DNA of 5,419 nt, taken from contig CANNNB010000167.1 in the NCBI GenBank assembly GCA_947505995.1, positions 1-5,419 of the forward strand, given 5' to 3'. Position 1 is the first letter of the stretch; each line of letters opens with the position of its first letter. The notes under the pieces were generated by a model. That model was not told the origin of the DNA. It did no database searches and was given only the letters and a program-made list of their open reading frames with translations. Positions 1 to 5,419 of the stretch are shown in pieces. This DNA is from Comamonadaceae bacterium. Its GTDB lineage: Bacteria > Pseudomonadota > Gammaproteobacteria > Burkholderiales > Burkholderiaceae. The position numbers and the translations under genes are program-made.

Positions 1-812
1 CGAATGGGCGTGACTTCAGCGGCAGTGCCTGTGAAGAAGGCTTCATCGCAGATGTAAATTTCATCGCGTGTGATGCGCTTCTGAACAATCTCTAACCCTA
101 AGTCTTTGGCAATGTGGAACACAGTGTTGCGTGTGATGCCGGTCAAAGCGCCGGCCGACATGTCGGGGGTGTAGATCACACCGTCTTTAATCATAAAAAT
201 GTTTTCGCCAGCACCTTCGGAAACAAAGCCGGAGGGGTCGAGCAACAGCGCTTCGTCGTAGCCCTCATCGACGGCTTCCATGTTGGCCATGATGGAATTG
301 GTGTAGTTGCTAACCGCTTTGGCTTGCGTCATGGTGATGTTGACGTGGTGGCGCGTAAAGCTGGAAGTTTTAACGCGAATGCCGCGCTTCAAGCCTTCTT
401 CGCCCAAGTAAGCACCCCAAGTCCATGCGGCCACCATCAGGTGGATGGTGTTGCCTTTGGGGCTGACACCCAATTTTTCTGAGCCAATCCAAGTCAGAGG
501 GCGGATGTAACCGCTTTCCAAATTGTTTGCTCGCACCACCGCTTTTTGCGCTTCGCTGACTTCTTCTTTGGTGAAGGGCAGCTTCATGCGCAAAATTTTG
601 GCGCTGTTGAACAGGCGATCGGTGTGCTCGTGCAAGCGGAAAATGGCCGTGCCATCGCTGGTTTTGTAGGCACGAACACCTTCAAAGGCGCCACAGCCGT
701 AGTGCAGGGTGTGGGTTAAGACGTGGATTTTGGCGTCGCGCCATTCGACCATCTTGCCGTCCATCCAAATTTTGCCGTCACGGTCTTCCATTGAGGGTGT
801 TGCGGTGCTCAT
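1..812 (-). CDS. ilvE: Branched-chain amino acid aminotransferase, C-terminus cut by window edge
   Basis: PLP-dependent class IV aminotransferase that moves the amino group between glutamate and the 2-oxo acids of leucine, isoleucine and valine; cytoplasmic, last step of their synthesis. I translated 270 codons from the ATG at 812. Visible landmarks are an N-terminal HTLHYGCGAFEG stretch (about residues 34-45), the likely PLP Schiff-base lysine K165 in TQAKAVSNY, the family motif SEGAGENIF (198-206), ALTGITR (222-228, cofactor phosphate region) and GTAAEVTPI just before the edge. E. coli IlvE is 309 residues, so roughly 35-40 residues are missing to the left. The start is supported by AAAGGA 7 nt upstream and by the reading frame opening directly into conserved sequence. 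It follows the small membrane-protein gene by 48 nt on the same strand with no visible terminator between. D-amino acid transaminase or aminodeoxychorismate lyase are the alternative class IV members, but the sequence reads as IlvE. Confidence 0.95.
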   Translation of the reverse strand, partial: MSTATPSMEDRDGKIWMDGKMVEWRDAKIHVLTHTLHYGCGAFEGVRAYKTSDGTAIFRLHEHTDRLFNSAKILRMKLPFTKEEVSEAQKAVVRANNLESGYIRPLTWIGSEKLGVSPKGNTIHLMVAAWTWGAYLGEEGLKRGIRVKTSSFTRHHVNITMTQAKAVSNYTNSIMANMEAVDEGYDEALLLDPSGFVSEGAGENIFMIKDGVIYTPDMSAGALTGITRNTVFHIAKDLGLEIVQKRITRDEIYICDEAFFTGTAAEVTPI

Positions 813-819
813 TGTTTTG

Positions 820-825
820 TCCTTT
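820..825 (-). promoter_or_regulatory. Shine-Dalgarno site of ilvE
   Basis: The minus strand reads AAAGGA here, followed by 7 nt (CAAAACA) and the ATG at 812. This is the clearest ribosome binding site on the minus strand and fixes the ilvE start. Confidence 0.7.
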
Positions 826-860
826 GTTGCCAGTTTCGCAAAGCGTTTATTTTAAGAGCC

Positions 861-1316
861 TTATGGGCGTGTTGTGCCTGAATTCAGTACGTCTAAAGAA
901 GAAGCGGCTGATTCTTCTGTTTCTGCCTGTTGGGGCCGAGTCATGTCCCAAGTCTGAAGCTTGCCAGCTTTGAATGTACAAACCACAAAGGAGTCACCTG
1001 AATCGGTCCATTTGAAAATTTCGGGTTGGGCTTTTTCTTCAGACAATCGCTCACCCAAAGACTTGGTCATGGCAATGACGTGCATCAGGTTGACACCTTT
1101 TTTGAGCTTGGCATTGAGCATGACAGCGCTGGCGACATGCCCTAAGGGCCTGTTGGCTGCTCGGCTTAAAACAGTGACCATGCGCGTGAAATGCAACAAA
1201 ATCCACATGACGACGGCGCCAGTAGACACTGCCACGCCCGGCCATTTGTACTGATGCCAGGCACCAGCGACAAAGGCAATTACCCCGATGGGGATCAGTA
1301 TTCTTGAAAAGTTCAT
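861..1316 (-). CDS. Unrecognised small protein with two predicted membrane segments
   Basis: I do not recognise this 151-residue protein and assign no function. Two hydrophobic stretches are visible near the N-terminus, about residues 5-20 and 27-43, separated by a short polar loop (HQYKWPG). The second is followed by the basic stretch RMVTVLSRAANR, so by the positive-inside rule the termini should both be cytoplasmic, with a helical hairpin in the inner membrane. Residues 50-95 look helical and soluble; 100-126 (FKWTDSGDSFVVCTF onward) look like a small beta segment; the last 25 residues are acidic, serine-rich and probably disordered. It starts 9 nt after the radA stop, which suggests co-transcription with radA, while only a weak GGGGA (inside the radA end) could serve as ribosome binding site. 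The intact 152-codon frame, the tight fit between radA and ilvE, and the protein-like hydrophobicity pattern support a real gene. Overlapping plus-strand frames look like shadows. Confidence 0.8.
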   Translation of the reverse strand: MNFSRILIPIGVIAFVAGAWHQYKWPGVAVSTGAVVMWILLHFTRMVTVLSRAANRPLGHVASAVMLNAKLKKGVNLMHVIAMTKSLGERLSEEKAQPEIFKWTDSGDSFVVCTFKAGKLQTWDMTRPQQAETEESAASSLDVLNSGTTRP

Positions 1317-1325
1317 GGCGGGATC

Positions 1326-2711
1326 TTAAAGTCCCCGCACGCAGTTCATGGCTTCTTCAATGCGGTCAACCGGATAAATGGTGAGGCCTTCAAAGTTCTT
1401 GTCGTTCTTTTTGGGTGCATTGGCTTTGGGCACCACGGCCACTGTAAAGCCCAACTTGGCAGCTTCTTTGAGGCGCTCTTGGCCGCGCGGTGCAGGTCGC
1501 ACCTCACCCGCTAAACCGACCTCGCCAAAGGCAATGAAACCCTTGGGCAAAGGCTTGCCGCGTAGTGATGAAGTGATTGCTAACATTACTGCCAGATCTG
1601 CTGCAGGCTCACTTATTCGAACGCCTCCCACCGCATTGACGAACACGTCTTGGTCCATGCAAGCCACACCTGCGTGCCTGTGCAAGACCGCCAACAGCAT
1701 GGCCAAACGGTCTCTTTCCAAGCCCACAGACAGCCTTCGCGGACTGGGCCCGCCGCTGTCGACCAGCGCTTGAATTTCGACCAAAAGCGGGCGTGTGCCC
1801 TCCAAAGTGACCATGACGCAACTGCCCGCCACAGGCTCTTCGTGTTGCGACAAAAAGATGGCGCTGGGGTTGGACACGCCCTTCAGTCCTTTTTCGGTCA
1901 TGGCAAACACGCCAATTTCGTTGACTGCGCCAAAGCGATTTTTAATGGCCCGAATCAAACGGAAGCTGCTGTGCGTGTCGCCCTCAAAGTACAAGACGGT
2001 GTCGACCATGTGCTCTAAAACACGAGGCCCAGCCAAGGCGCCTTCTTTGGTGACGTGTCCAACCAAGACGATGGCCGTGCCAGTGGCTTTGGCGGCACGT
2101 GTGAGGTGCGCGGCACATTCGCGAACTTGCGCCACGGAACCAGGCGCCGAGGTGAGTTGGTCGGAGTAAACCGTTTGAATGGAATCGATGACCGCAATGT
2201 TGGGGCGCTCGGTTTGCAAAATGGCCAGTATTTTTTCCAGCTGAATTTCGGCCAAAACCTGAACTTGACTTTTGTCTAGGCCAAGGCGTCTGGAGCGAAG
2301 CGCCACTTGCGCGCCACTTTCTTCTCCCGTGACATAAAGGGTGTTCATGCCTTTGCGCTGCAATGCATCAAGGGCTTGGAGCAACAAGGTGGATTTGCCA
2401 ATGCCGGGATCGCCGCCAATTAACACCACGCCGCCCTCCACCACACCGCCGCCCAAGGCGCGGTCGAGCTCTTCCAAACCAGTGGCGGTGCGATCGATGT
2501 CGGTGGCTTCGATGTCGCCCAGTTTGGTGAGTTCGGAGGTTTTGGCCAAGGCTTGAAATTGGCTGGTGTATCTGTTCTTGGCACTGCCGCTTGAATCGAC
2601 AGTGCTTTCAATGAGGGTGTTCCAAGCACCGCAGGCGGGGCATTTGCCCAACCAACGGGGGGTGGTACCGCCGCAATCGTTGCAGGTGAAAATGGTTTTA
2701 TCTTTGGCCAT
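1326..2711 (-). CDS. radA: DNA repair and recombination ATPase RadA (Sms)
   Basis: RadA is a RecA-like ATPase that drives branch migration and processing of recombination intermediates in the cytoplasm. At 461 residues it has the usual family length and all expected parts in order: a zinc finger with C10, C13, C24 and C27 (CNDC...CPAC); Walker A GGDPGIGKST at 99-108; Walker B strand NIAVIDS at 171-177; the RadA-specific KNRFG motif at 257-261; and a C-terminal Lon-like domain from about 285, including FGEVGLAGEVR (395-405). No frameshift or missing key residue is seen. The ATG at 2711 opens directly into the conserved zinc finger, although the upstream ribosome binding site is poor (a GGG about 5 nt away). 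It lies 47 nt after the nitronate monooxygenase gene and 9 nt before the small membrane-protein gene, all on the minus strand, with no convincing terminator in either gap. Confidence 0.97.
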   Translation of the reverse strand: MAKDKTIFTCNDCGGTTPRWLGKCPACGAWNTLIESTVDSSGSAKNRYTSQFQALAKTSELTKLGDIEATDIDRTATGLEELDRALGGGVVEGGVVLIGGDPGIGKSTLLLQALDALQRKGMNTLYVTGEESGAQVALRSRRLGLDKSQVQVLAEIQLEKILAILQTERPNIAVIDSIQTVYSDQLTSAPGSVAQVRECAAHLTRAAKATGTAIVLVGHVTKEGALAGPRVLEHMVDTVLYFEGDTHSSFRLIRAIKNRFGAVNEIGVFAMTEKGLKGVSNPSAIFLSQHEEPVAGSCVMVTLEGTRPLLVEIQALVDSGGPSPRRLSVGLERDRLAMLLAVLHRHAGVACMDQDVFVNAVGGVRISEPAADLAVMLAITSSLRGKPLPKGFIAFGEVGLAGEVRPAPRGQERLKEAAKLGFTVAVVPKANAPKKNDKNFEGLTIYPVDRIEEAMNCVRGL

Positions 2712-2758
2712 GACCCAAGCCTAACACTCTGGTGTTGCCCCATGAAAAACAAGCCACT

Positions 2759-3865
2759 TTAAGCCCAACCTTGCAAGAGTTTGTGAGCAATCTCGGCAGC
2801 AGGCAATGCGTGGCAATCGGATGCGTTTTGGCCCGACCACAATGGTGAGAAGTCGCTCAGGCCTTGGGCTTCTGCGGCGGCTCGCAAAGGCGCGACGGCC
2901 GCTGTGGCCATGGGAAAGGCTGGCGCCTCTGGGTTAAGGGGACCGAAGTCGCGCATGAATTTGTTGACAATACCGCGCGCAGGCCTGCCGCTAAAAAGGT
3001 TGGTTAAGGCGGTGTGCCTTGCTGCTTCTGACATGAGTGCTTGGCGGTGCAATGCACTGGTGGTGGCTTCGTGGCTGGTTAAAAAAGCGGTTCCCACTTG
3101 AACAGCGCTGGCGCTCAGAGCTTTGGCTGCGCTGACGGCTGCTGCATTGGAAATGCCACCCGCGGCAATCACGGGCAACTTCACTGCTTTGACAATTTGG
3201 GGCAGCAGCGCCAGACAGCCCACTTGCGTGCTCAGGTCTTCTGTGAGAAACATACCGCGATGGCCGCCTGCTTCTAAGCCTTGGGCAATGATGGCGTCAG
3301 CGCCGTGTTGTTCAAGCCATTGAGCCTCTTGCACTGTGGTGGCAGAAGACCAAATTTGCAGACCCCATGACTTGAGCTGCTGAACCCATTCTGCTTTGGG
3401 AAGACCAAAGTGAAAGCTGACCACGGCAGGTTTGAATTGACCCATCAAACGCAAACTTTCTTCATTGAAAGGTGCACGGCCAGGGCCTGAGCCGACAGTT
3501 GTGGCGTCAATGCCATGGGCCTGATAAGCCGGAGCGAGCATTAGGCGCCAAGCGGTTTCTTTTTCGGCTTGGGCGGTAGGCGGGGTGTGGCAGAAAAAAT
3601 TGACATTGACGGGCAAGAACCCGTCCCAATGGGGGGCTGATGTCATTGCACGTGCACTTGCACTTGCGTTCAGCTTTCCCGCTGTGATGGCCTCTTCAAA
3701 TGCGCTTAGCTCGTTTTCCAGTTGCTCAGCCGTGAGCATGGCGGCAGGAAGACTGCCCAAACCGCCAGCTAGGAAGACGGCAGCCGCCAGACGGTGGTTT
3801 TGAGATCCAGCCATGGGCGCTTGAATCAATCGGATGCCGTGCTTGTCAAAAAAAGATGCGTTCAT
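2759..3865 (-). CDS. Nitronate monooxygenase, class I (2-nitropropane dioxygenase family)
   Basis: FMN-dependent TIM-barrel enzyme that oxidises alkyl nitronates such as propionate 3-nitronate to the aldehyde or semialdehyde plus nitrite; cytoplasmic, usually viewed as detoxification. Numbering from the ATG at 3865 (368 residues), the class I motifs are all present: QAPMAG at 15-20, VSFHFGLP at 149-156 with H152 matching the catalytic histidine of characterised class I enzymes, QGLEAGGHRG at 195-204, AAGGISN at 234-240 and QVGTAFL at 256-262. The frame stays open upstream to ATGs at 3895 and 3967, adding 10 or 34 residues. I prefer 3865 because family members begin shortly before the GIRLIQAPM strand, the extra residues look unlike protein, and the 3967 ATG lies inside a palindrome. 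No start has a good ribosome binding site. The gene diverges from hpaR and is followed 47 nt later by radA. Real substrate unknown; other FMN-linked members of the fold cannot be excluded. Confidence 0.88.
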   Translation of the reverse strand: MNASFFDKHGIRLIQAPMAGSQNHRLAAAVFLAGGLGSLPAAMLTAEQLENELSAFEEAITAGKLNASASARAMTSAPHWDGFLPVNVNFFCHTPPTAQAEKETAWRLMLAPAYQAHGIDATTVGSGPGRAPFNEESLRLMGQFKPAVVSFHFGLPKAEWVQQLKSWGLQIWSSATTVQEAQWLEQHGADAIIAQGLEAGGHRGMFLTEDLSTQVGCLALLPQIVKAVKLPVIAAGGISNAAAVSAAKALSASAVQVGTAFLTSHEATTSALHRQALMSEAARHTALTNLFSGRPARGIVNKFMRDFGPLNPEAPAFPMATAAVAPLRAAAEAQGLSDFSPLWSGQNASDCHALPAAEIAHKLLQGWA

Positions 3866-3993
3866 GTCGCAATTATTCACTGGCTTGAAGCTCATCACAT
3901 GAGACGCCGGTGCGAAGCTGATGGAAAAAGGCGGGTTTACCCGATTTTCCGAAGCCCCAAAATTCATTTAACATGTTAAATAAATACTGACCT
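3866..3993. promoter_or_regulatory. Divergent intergenic region between nitronate monooxygenase and hpaR
   Basis: This 128-nt stretch separates two divergently transcribed genes and should hold both promoters. It contains the 16-bp palindrome described separately and a short imperfect repeat, CGGGT-TT-ACCCG, at 3932-3943. Its hpaR-proximal third is rich in A and T. I could not identify a convincing -35/-10 pair on either strand. The best -10-like hexamers, AATACT at 3983-3988 and TTAAAT inside the palindrome on both strands, have only four of six consensus bases and no matching -35. Confidence 0.6.
3966..3981. promoter_or_regulatory. Perfect 16-bp palindrome, candidate HpaR operator
   Basis: ATTTAACATGTTAAAT equals its own reverse complement over all 16 bases; the flanking pair (C at 3965, A at 3982) breaks the symmetry. 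It ends 12 nt before the hpaR ATG, where a bound dimer would block transcription start or RNA polymerase passage. MarR-family dimers typically bind A/T-rich palindromes of 16-20 bp in the promoter of their own gene, so control by the adjacent HpaR is the natural inference. The site also lies about 100 nt upstream of the preferred nitronate monooxygenase start. Confidence 0.65.
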
Positions 3994-4488
3994 ATGAAAA
4001 AACAAGCGTTCGTGCACCGCAATTTACCCAGACTGCTGCTCCAAGCGCGCGAAGCAGTCATGACGCACACGCGTCCCAGTTTGCGCGAGCATGGCTTGTC
4101 CGATCAGCAGTGGCGCGTGCTGAGGGTCTTGGGTGAACATGCGCATTGCACTGAAGGCGTGGAAACAGGCCGTGTTGCCCGTGAGGCTTTTTTATTGGGC
4201 CCAAGTCTCACAGGTGTGCTGACACGCATGGCGCGAGACGGCTTGATTGAGCGGCAGCGTTGCCCACAAGATGCGCGCAGAACCGTGGTGTACGCCACTG
4301 CCTTGGGTTTAAGCAAGGTGGCCCAACTGTCAGAGGCCATCGAAGCGCATTACGCATTTATGGAAAGCGAATTGGGCAAACAGAAATTGGCGCAGTTGTA
4401 TCAATTGCTTGACGCAGTGATTCAACTGGAAACTTTCAATACCGAATTGAATTCAGAAGAGTTGACATCCAAATGCACAAAAATTTAA
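3994..4488 (+). CDS. hpaR: MarR-family repressor of homoprotocatechuate degradation, HpaR
   Basis: HpaR is a homodimeric winged-helix repressor of the 4-hydroxyphenylacetate meta-cleavage genes, released in enterobacteria by hydroxyphenylacetates. The 164-residue protein carries features I recognise from E. coli HpaR: LLLQAREAVMTHTRP (14-28), LSDQQWRVLRVLGE (35-48), the recognition helix region GPSLTGVLTRMARDGLIERQ (69-88), and the wing with the MarR D-x-R signature (D93, R95). It runs about 15 residues longer than the enterobacterial protein, mostly at the C-terminus. The ATG at 3994 puts the conserved LLQARE helix near residue 14, as expected, but no Shine-Dalgarno precedes it (ACTGACCT then ATG), so translation may be weak or leaderless. 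The next ATG (residue 23) would cut the first helix. Its 3' end overlaps hpaG1 by 16 nt, making regulator and catabolic genes one operon, probably autorepressed through the palindrome at 3966-3981. Another MarR-family role is possible but the hpaG context makes it unlikely. Confidence 0.92.
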   Translation: MKKQAFVHRNLPRLLLQAREAVMTHTRPSLREHGLSDQQWRVLRVLGEHAHCTEGVETGRVAREAFLLGPSLTGVLTRMARDGLIERQRCPQDARRTVVYATALGLSKVAQLSEAIEAHYAFMESELGKQKLAQLYQLLDAVIQLETFNTELNSEELTSKCTKI

Positions 4489-5120
4489 AGCCTTATTGGC
4501 CCAGAGGCACAGTTTACGGCGCGCTGCTCAATTTCAAAAGAGAGTGGGATCTCAGAGCTCCTCAAATGCCAGAGGCGCCTTACAAAGGCGCGCCCAAAGC
4601 GCCCGTGTTGTTCATCAAAACGGCCAACACCTTCACTGCATCTGGCGAGAAAATTAACATGCCTGCGCGCGTGCTTGAAGTTGATGTGGGCGCAAATTTG
4701 GCGTGGGTCTTTGGCCCCAATGCCAGTGTCGTGGCCTGTGTGTTGGTCAACGATTTGTCCATCGTGCACGAAAGCTATTATCGGCCGCCCGTTAAATTCA
4801 AATGTGTCGATGGCTTTTTGGGTATCGGTAATCTGGCCAAGCCCATTGCAGAAGTTCAAACCGATAGCGTTGTGGTCACTGTCAAAGTGAATGGCCAAGA
4901 AGTGCAACACGTGAACTACGCAGACACCGTACGCGCATCGCAAAAACTGTTTGCTGATATTTCAGAATTCATGACATTTCAAGAAGGCGATGTGCTTTTG
5001 TTGGGCAGTGATTGCTTGCCGGATGGCAAGCGGCCCCGCGCCAAAGCGGGCGATGTGGTGGAAATTTCAGCACCTGGCTTTGAAACTTTGGTCAATCACT
5101 TTGTAGGAGCGGCAGCATGA
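4473..5120 (+). CDS. hpaG1: 4-hydroxyphenylacetate degradation decarboxylase/isomerase, N-terminal-type subunit HpaG1
   Basis: Fumarylacetoacetate hydrolase-fold protein matching the N-terminal half of E. coli HpaG/HpcE, the enzyme that decarboxylates 5-oxopent-3-ene-1,2,5-tricarboxylate and isomerises the product in homoprotocatechuate meta-cleavage; cytoplasmic. Of 215 residues, I recognise RGTVYGALLNF (11-21) as the family start, PYKGAPKAPVLFIK (36-49), LVNDLSIVHESYYRP (91-105), KCVDGFLGIGN (110-120) and FADISEFMTFQEGDVLLLG (160-178). Where the C-terminal half of E. coli HpaG has the metal-binding E-x-E in HYEAELVVVIG, this protein aligns as G73-A-N75, so it probably lacks a complete metal site, as the enterobacterial N-terminal half also does. 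D94 is kept. The ATG lies inside the hpaR end (16-nt overlap); AGAAGAG at 4455-4461, 11 nt upstream, is a mediocre ribosome binding site, so coupling to hpaR translation is likely. The stop overlaps the hpaG2 start as ATGA. Probably acts together with HpaG2. Confidence 0.92.
   Translation: MHKNLKPYWPRGTVYGALLNFKREWDLRAPQMPEAPYKGAPKAPVLFIKTANTFTASGEKINMPARVLEVDVGANLAWVFGPNASVVACVLVNDLSIVHESYYRPPVKFKCVDGFLGIGNLAKPIAEVQTDSVVVTVKVNGQEVQHVNYADTVRASQKLFADISEFMTFQEGDVLLLGSDCLPDGKRPRAKAGDVVEISAPGFETLVNHFVGAAA
5105..5109 (+). promoter_or_regulatory. Shine-Dalgarno site of hpaG2
   Basis: AGGAG followed by a 7-nt spacer and the ATG at 5117. It lies within the last codons of hpaG1 and is the strongest ribosome binding site of the plus-strand operon, which settles the hpaG2 start. 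Confidence 0.8.
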
Positions 5121-5419
5121 AACACGCACGCATTGCTTGGGCTGGCGCGGTGCATGAGGCCGTTGAGTCGAATGGCGAGTTATTGCTGACACGCAGCCCT
5201 TGGGCTGGCAAACGATTGAAGTTTGACGAGGTGGTTTGGTTGCCACCCTTGGCGCCTGTGGCACAAGCCAGAACTATTTTGGCTTTGGGCTTGAACTACG
5301 CAGACCATGCCAAAGAATTGGCGTTCAAAGCGCCCGAAGAACCTTTGGTGTTTGTCAAAGGTGAAGCTGCTCTGATCGGTCACAAAGCCCTCACCCGCAG
5401 ACCGCAAGGCGTGACTTAC
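5117..5419 (+). CDS. hpaG2: 4-hydroxyphenylacetate degradation decarboxylase/isomerase, C-terminal-type subunit HpaG2, cut by window edge
   Basis: Only the first 101 codons are present and the frame is open at the right edge. The visible part matches the start of the C-terminal half of E. coli HpaG, especially LALGLNYADHAKELAFKAPE (55-74) followed by EPLVFVKG (75-82). It is therefore the partner of HpaG1 in decarboxylating 5-oxopent-3-ene-1,2,5-tricarboxylate and isomerising 2-hydroxyhepta-2,4-diene-1,7-dioate. The first 50 residues are a variable family N-terminus. The metal-binding E-x-E and the rest of the fumarylacetoacetate hydrolase domain should follow beyond the window; a family length of about 250 residues implies roughly 150 are missing. 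The ATG shares its last two bases with the hpaG1 stop (ATGA) and has a good AGGAG site, so the two subunits should be made in a coupled way. Other operon genes (hpaE, hpaD, hpaF, hpaH, hpaI) may follow but cannot be seen. Confidence 0.92.
   Translation, partial: MKHARIAWAGAVHEAVESNGELLLTRSPWAGKRLKFDEVVWLPPLAPVAQARTILALGLNYADHAKELAFKAPEEPLVFVKGEAALIGHKALTRRPQGVTY

Noticed and set aside
114..482. Plus-strand open frame of 122 codons antisense to ilvE
   Set aside because: It lies wholly within a well-supported conserved gene on the other strand and has no recognisable motif.
813..860. Gap between the small membrane-protein gene and ilvE, searched for a terminator or a separate ilvE promoter
   Set aside because: Only a trivial CGC-TTT-GCG repeat and the Shine-Dalgarno site are present; no T-run or promoter pair is seen.
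1378..2556. Several plus-strand open frames of 70-131 codons antisense to radA
   Set aside because: All are shadows of radA, which has every family motif; none has a ribosome binding site or recognisable protein character.
2723..2736. Small hairpin AACAC-TCTG-GTGTT in the gap before radA, considered as a terminator or regulatory stem
   Set aside because: The stem is only five base pairs, has low G+C content and no following T-run on either strand.
3647..3666. Palindrome TGCACGTGCA next to a doubled CACTTG, considered as a regulatory site or repeat
   Set aside because: It lies inside the nitronate monooxygenase coding region and simply encodes an Ala/Ser-rich stretch (ASASARA).
3932..3943. 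Short inverted repeat CGGGT-TT-ACCCG in the divergent region, considered as a second operator
   Set aside because: Five-base arms in 128 nt are easily due to chance, and nothing else supports it.
3973..3990. Five-codon frame ATG...TGA (MLNKY) just before hpaR, considered as a leader peptide
   Set aside because: It has no ribosome binding site, and the ATG is a by-product of the palindrome centre; no attenuation structure is visible.
4485..4943. Minus-strand open frame of 152 codons antisense to hpaG1
   Set aside because: Composition is rich in H, C and R, as typical for antisense frames, and the sense strand is clearly HpaG1.

Overview
The window looks like a chromosomal segment from a betaproteobacterium, most likely Burkholderiales/Comamonadaceae. 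This rests on protein character and gene content: a class I nitronate monooxygenase, split HpaG1/HpaG2, and a small membrane protein beside radA. Base composition looks moderate by eye and I did not measure it. I see no tRNA, rRNA, insertion sequence, CRISPR array, phage gene or foreign-looking island.

Minus-strand block, 1-3865. In transcription order: a class I nitronate monooxygenase (3865 to 2759), the DNA repair ATPase radA (2711 to 1326), an unrecognised 151-residue protein with two predicted membrane segments (1316 to 861), and ilvE, branched-chain amino acid aminotransferase (812 to the left edge, C-terminus missing). Gaps are 47, 9 and 48 nt, so the four could share a transcript, although their roles are unrelated housekeeping and detoxification jobs.

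Plus-strand block, 3994-5419. This is the beginning of a 4-hydroxyphenylacetate/homoprotocatechuate meta-cleavage operon: hpaR (MarR-family repressor), hpaG1 (overlapping hpaR by 16 nt) and hpaG2 (ATGA overlap with hpaG1, cut by the right edge). HpaG1 and HpaG2 correspond to the N- and C-terminal halves of the fused enterobacterial HpaG/HpcE decarboxylase-isomerase.

Between the two blocks lies a divergent intergenic region of about 128 nt carrying a perfect 16-bp palindrome at 3966-3981, 12 nt before the hpaR start. It is the best candidate operator for HpaR, and from its position it could control both hpaR-hpaG and the nitronate monooxygenase.

I found no clearly new biological system. The points most worth a second look are the palindrome, the repressor-first operon layout with no visible hpaR ribosome binding site, the possible link of the nitronate monooxygenase to the hpa regulon, and the unknown membrane protein between radA and ilvE.
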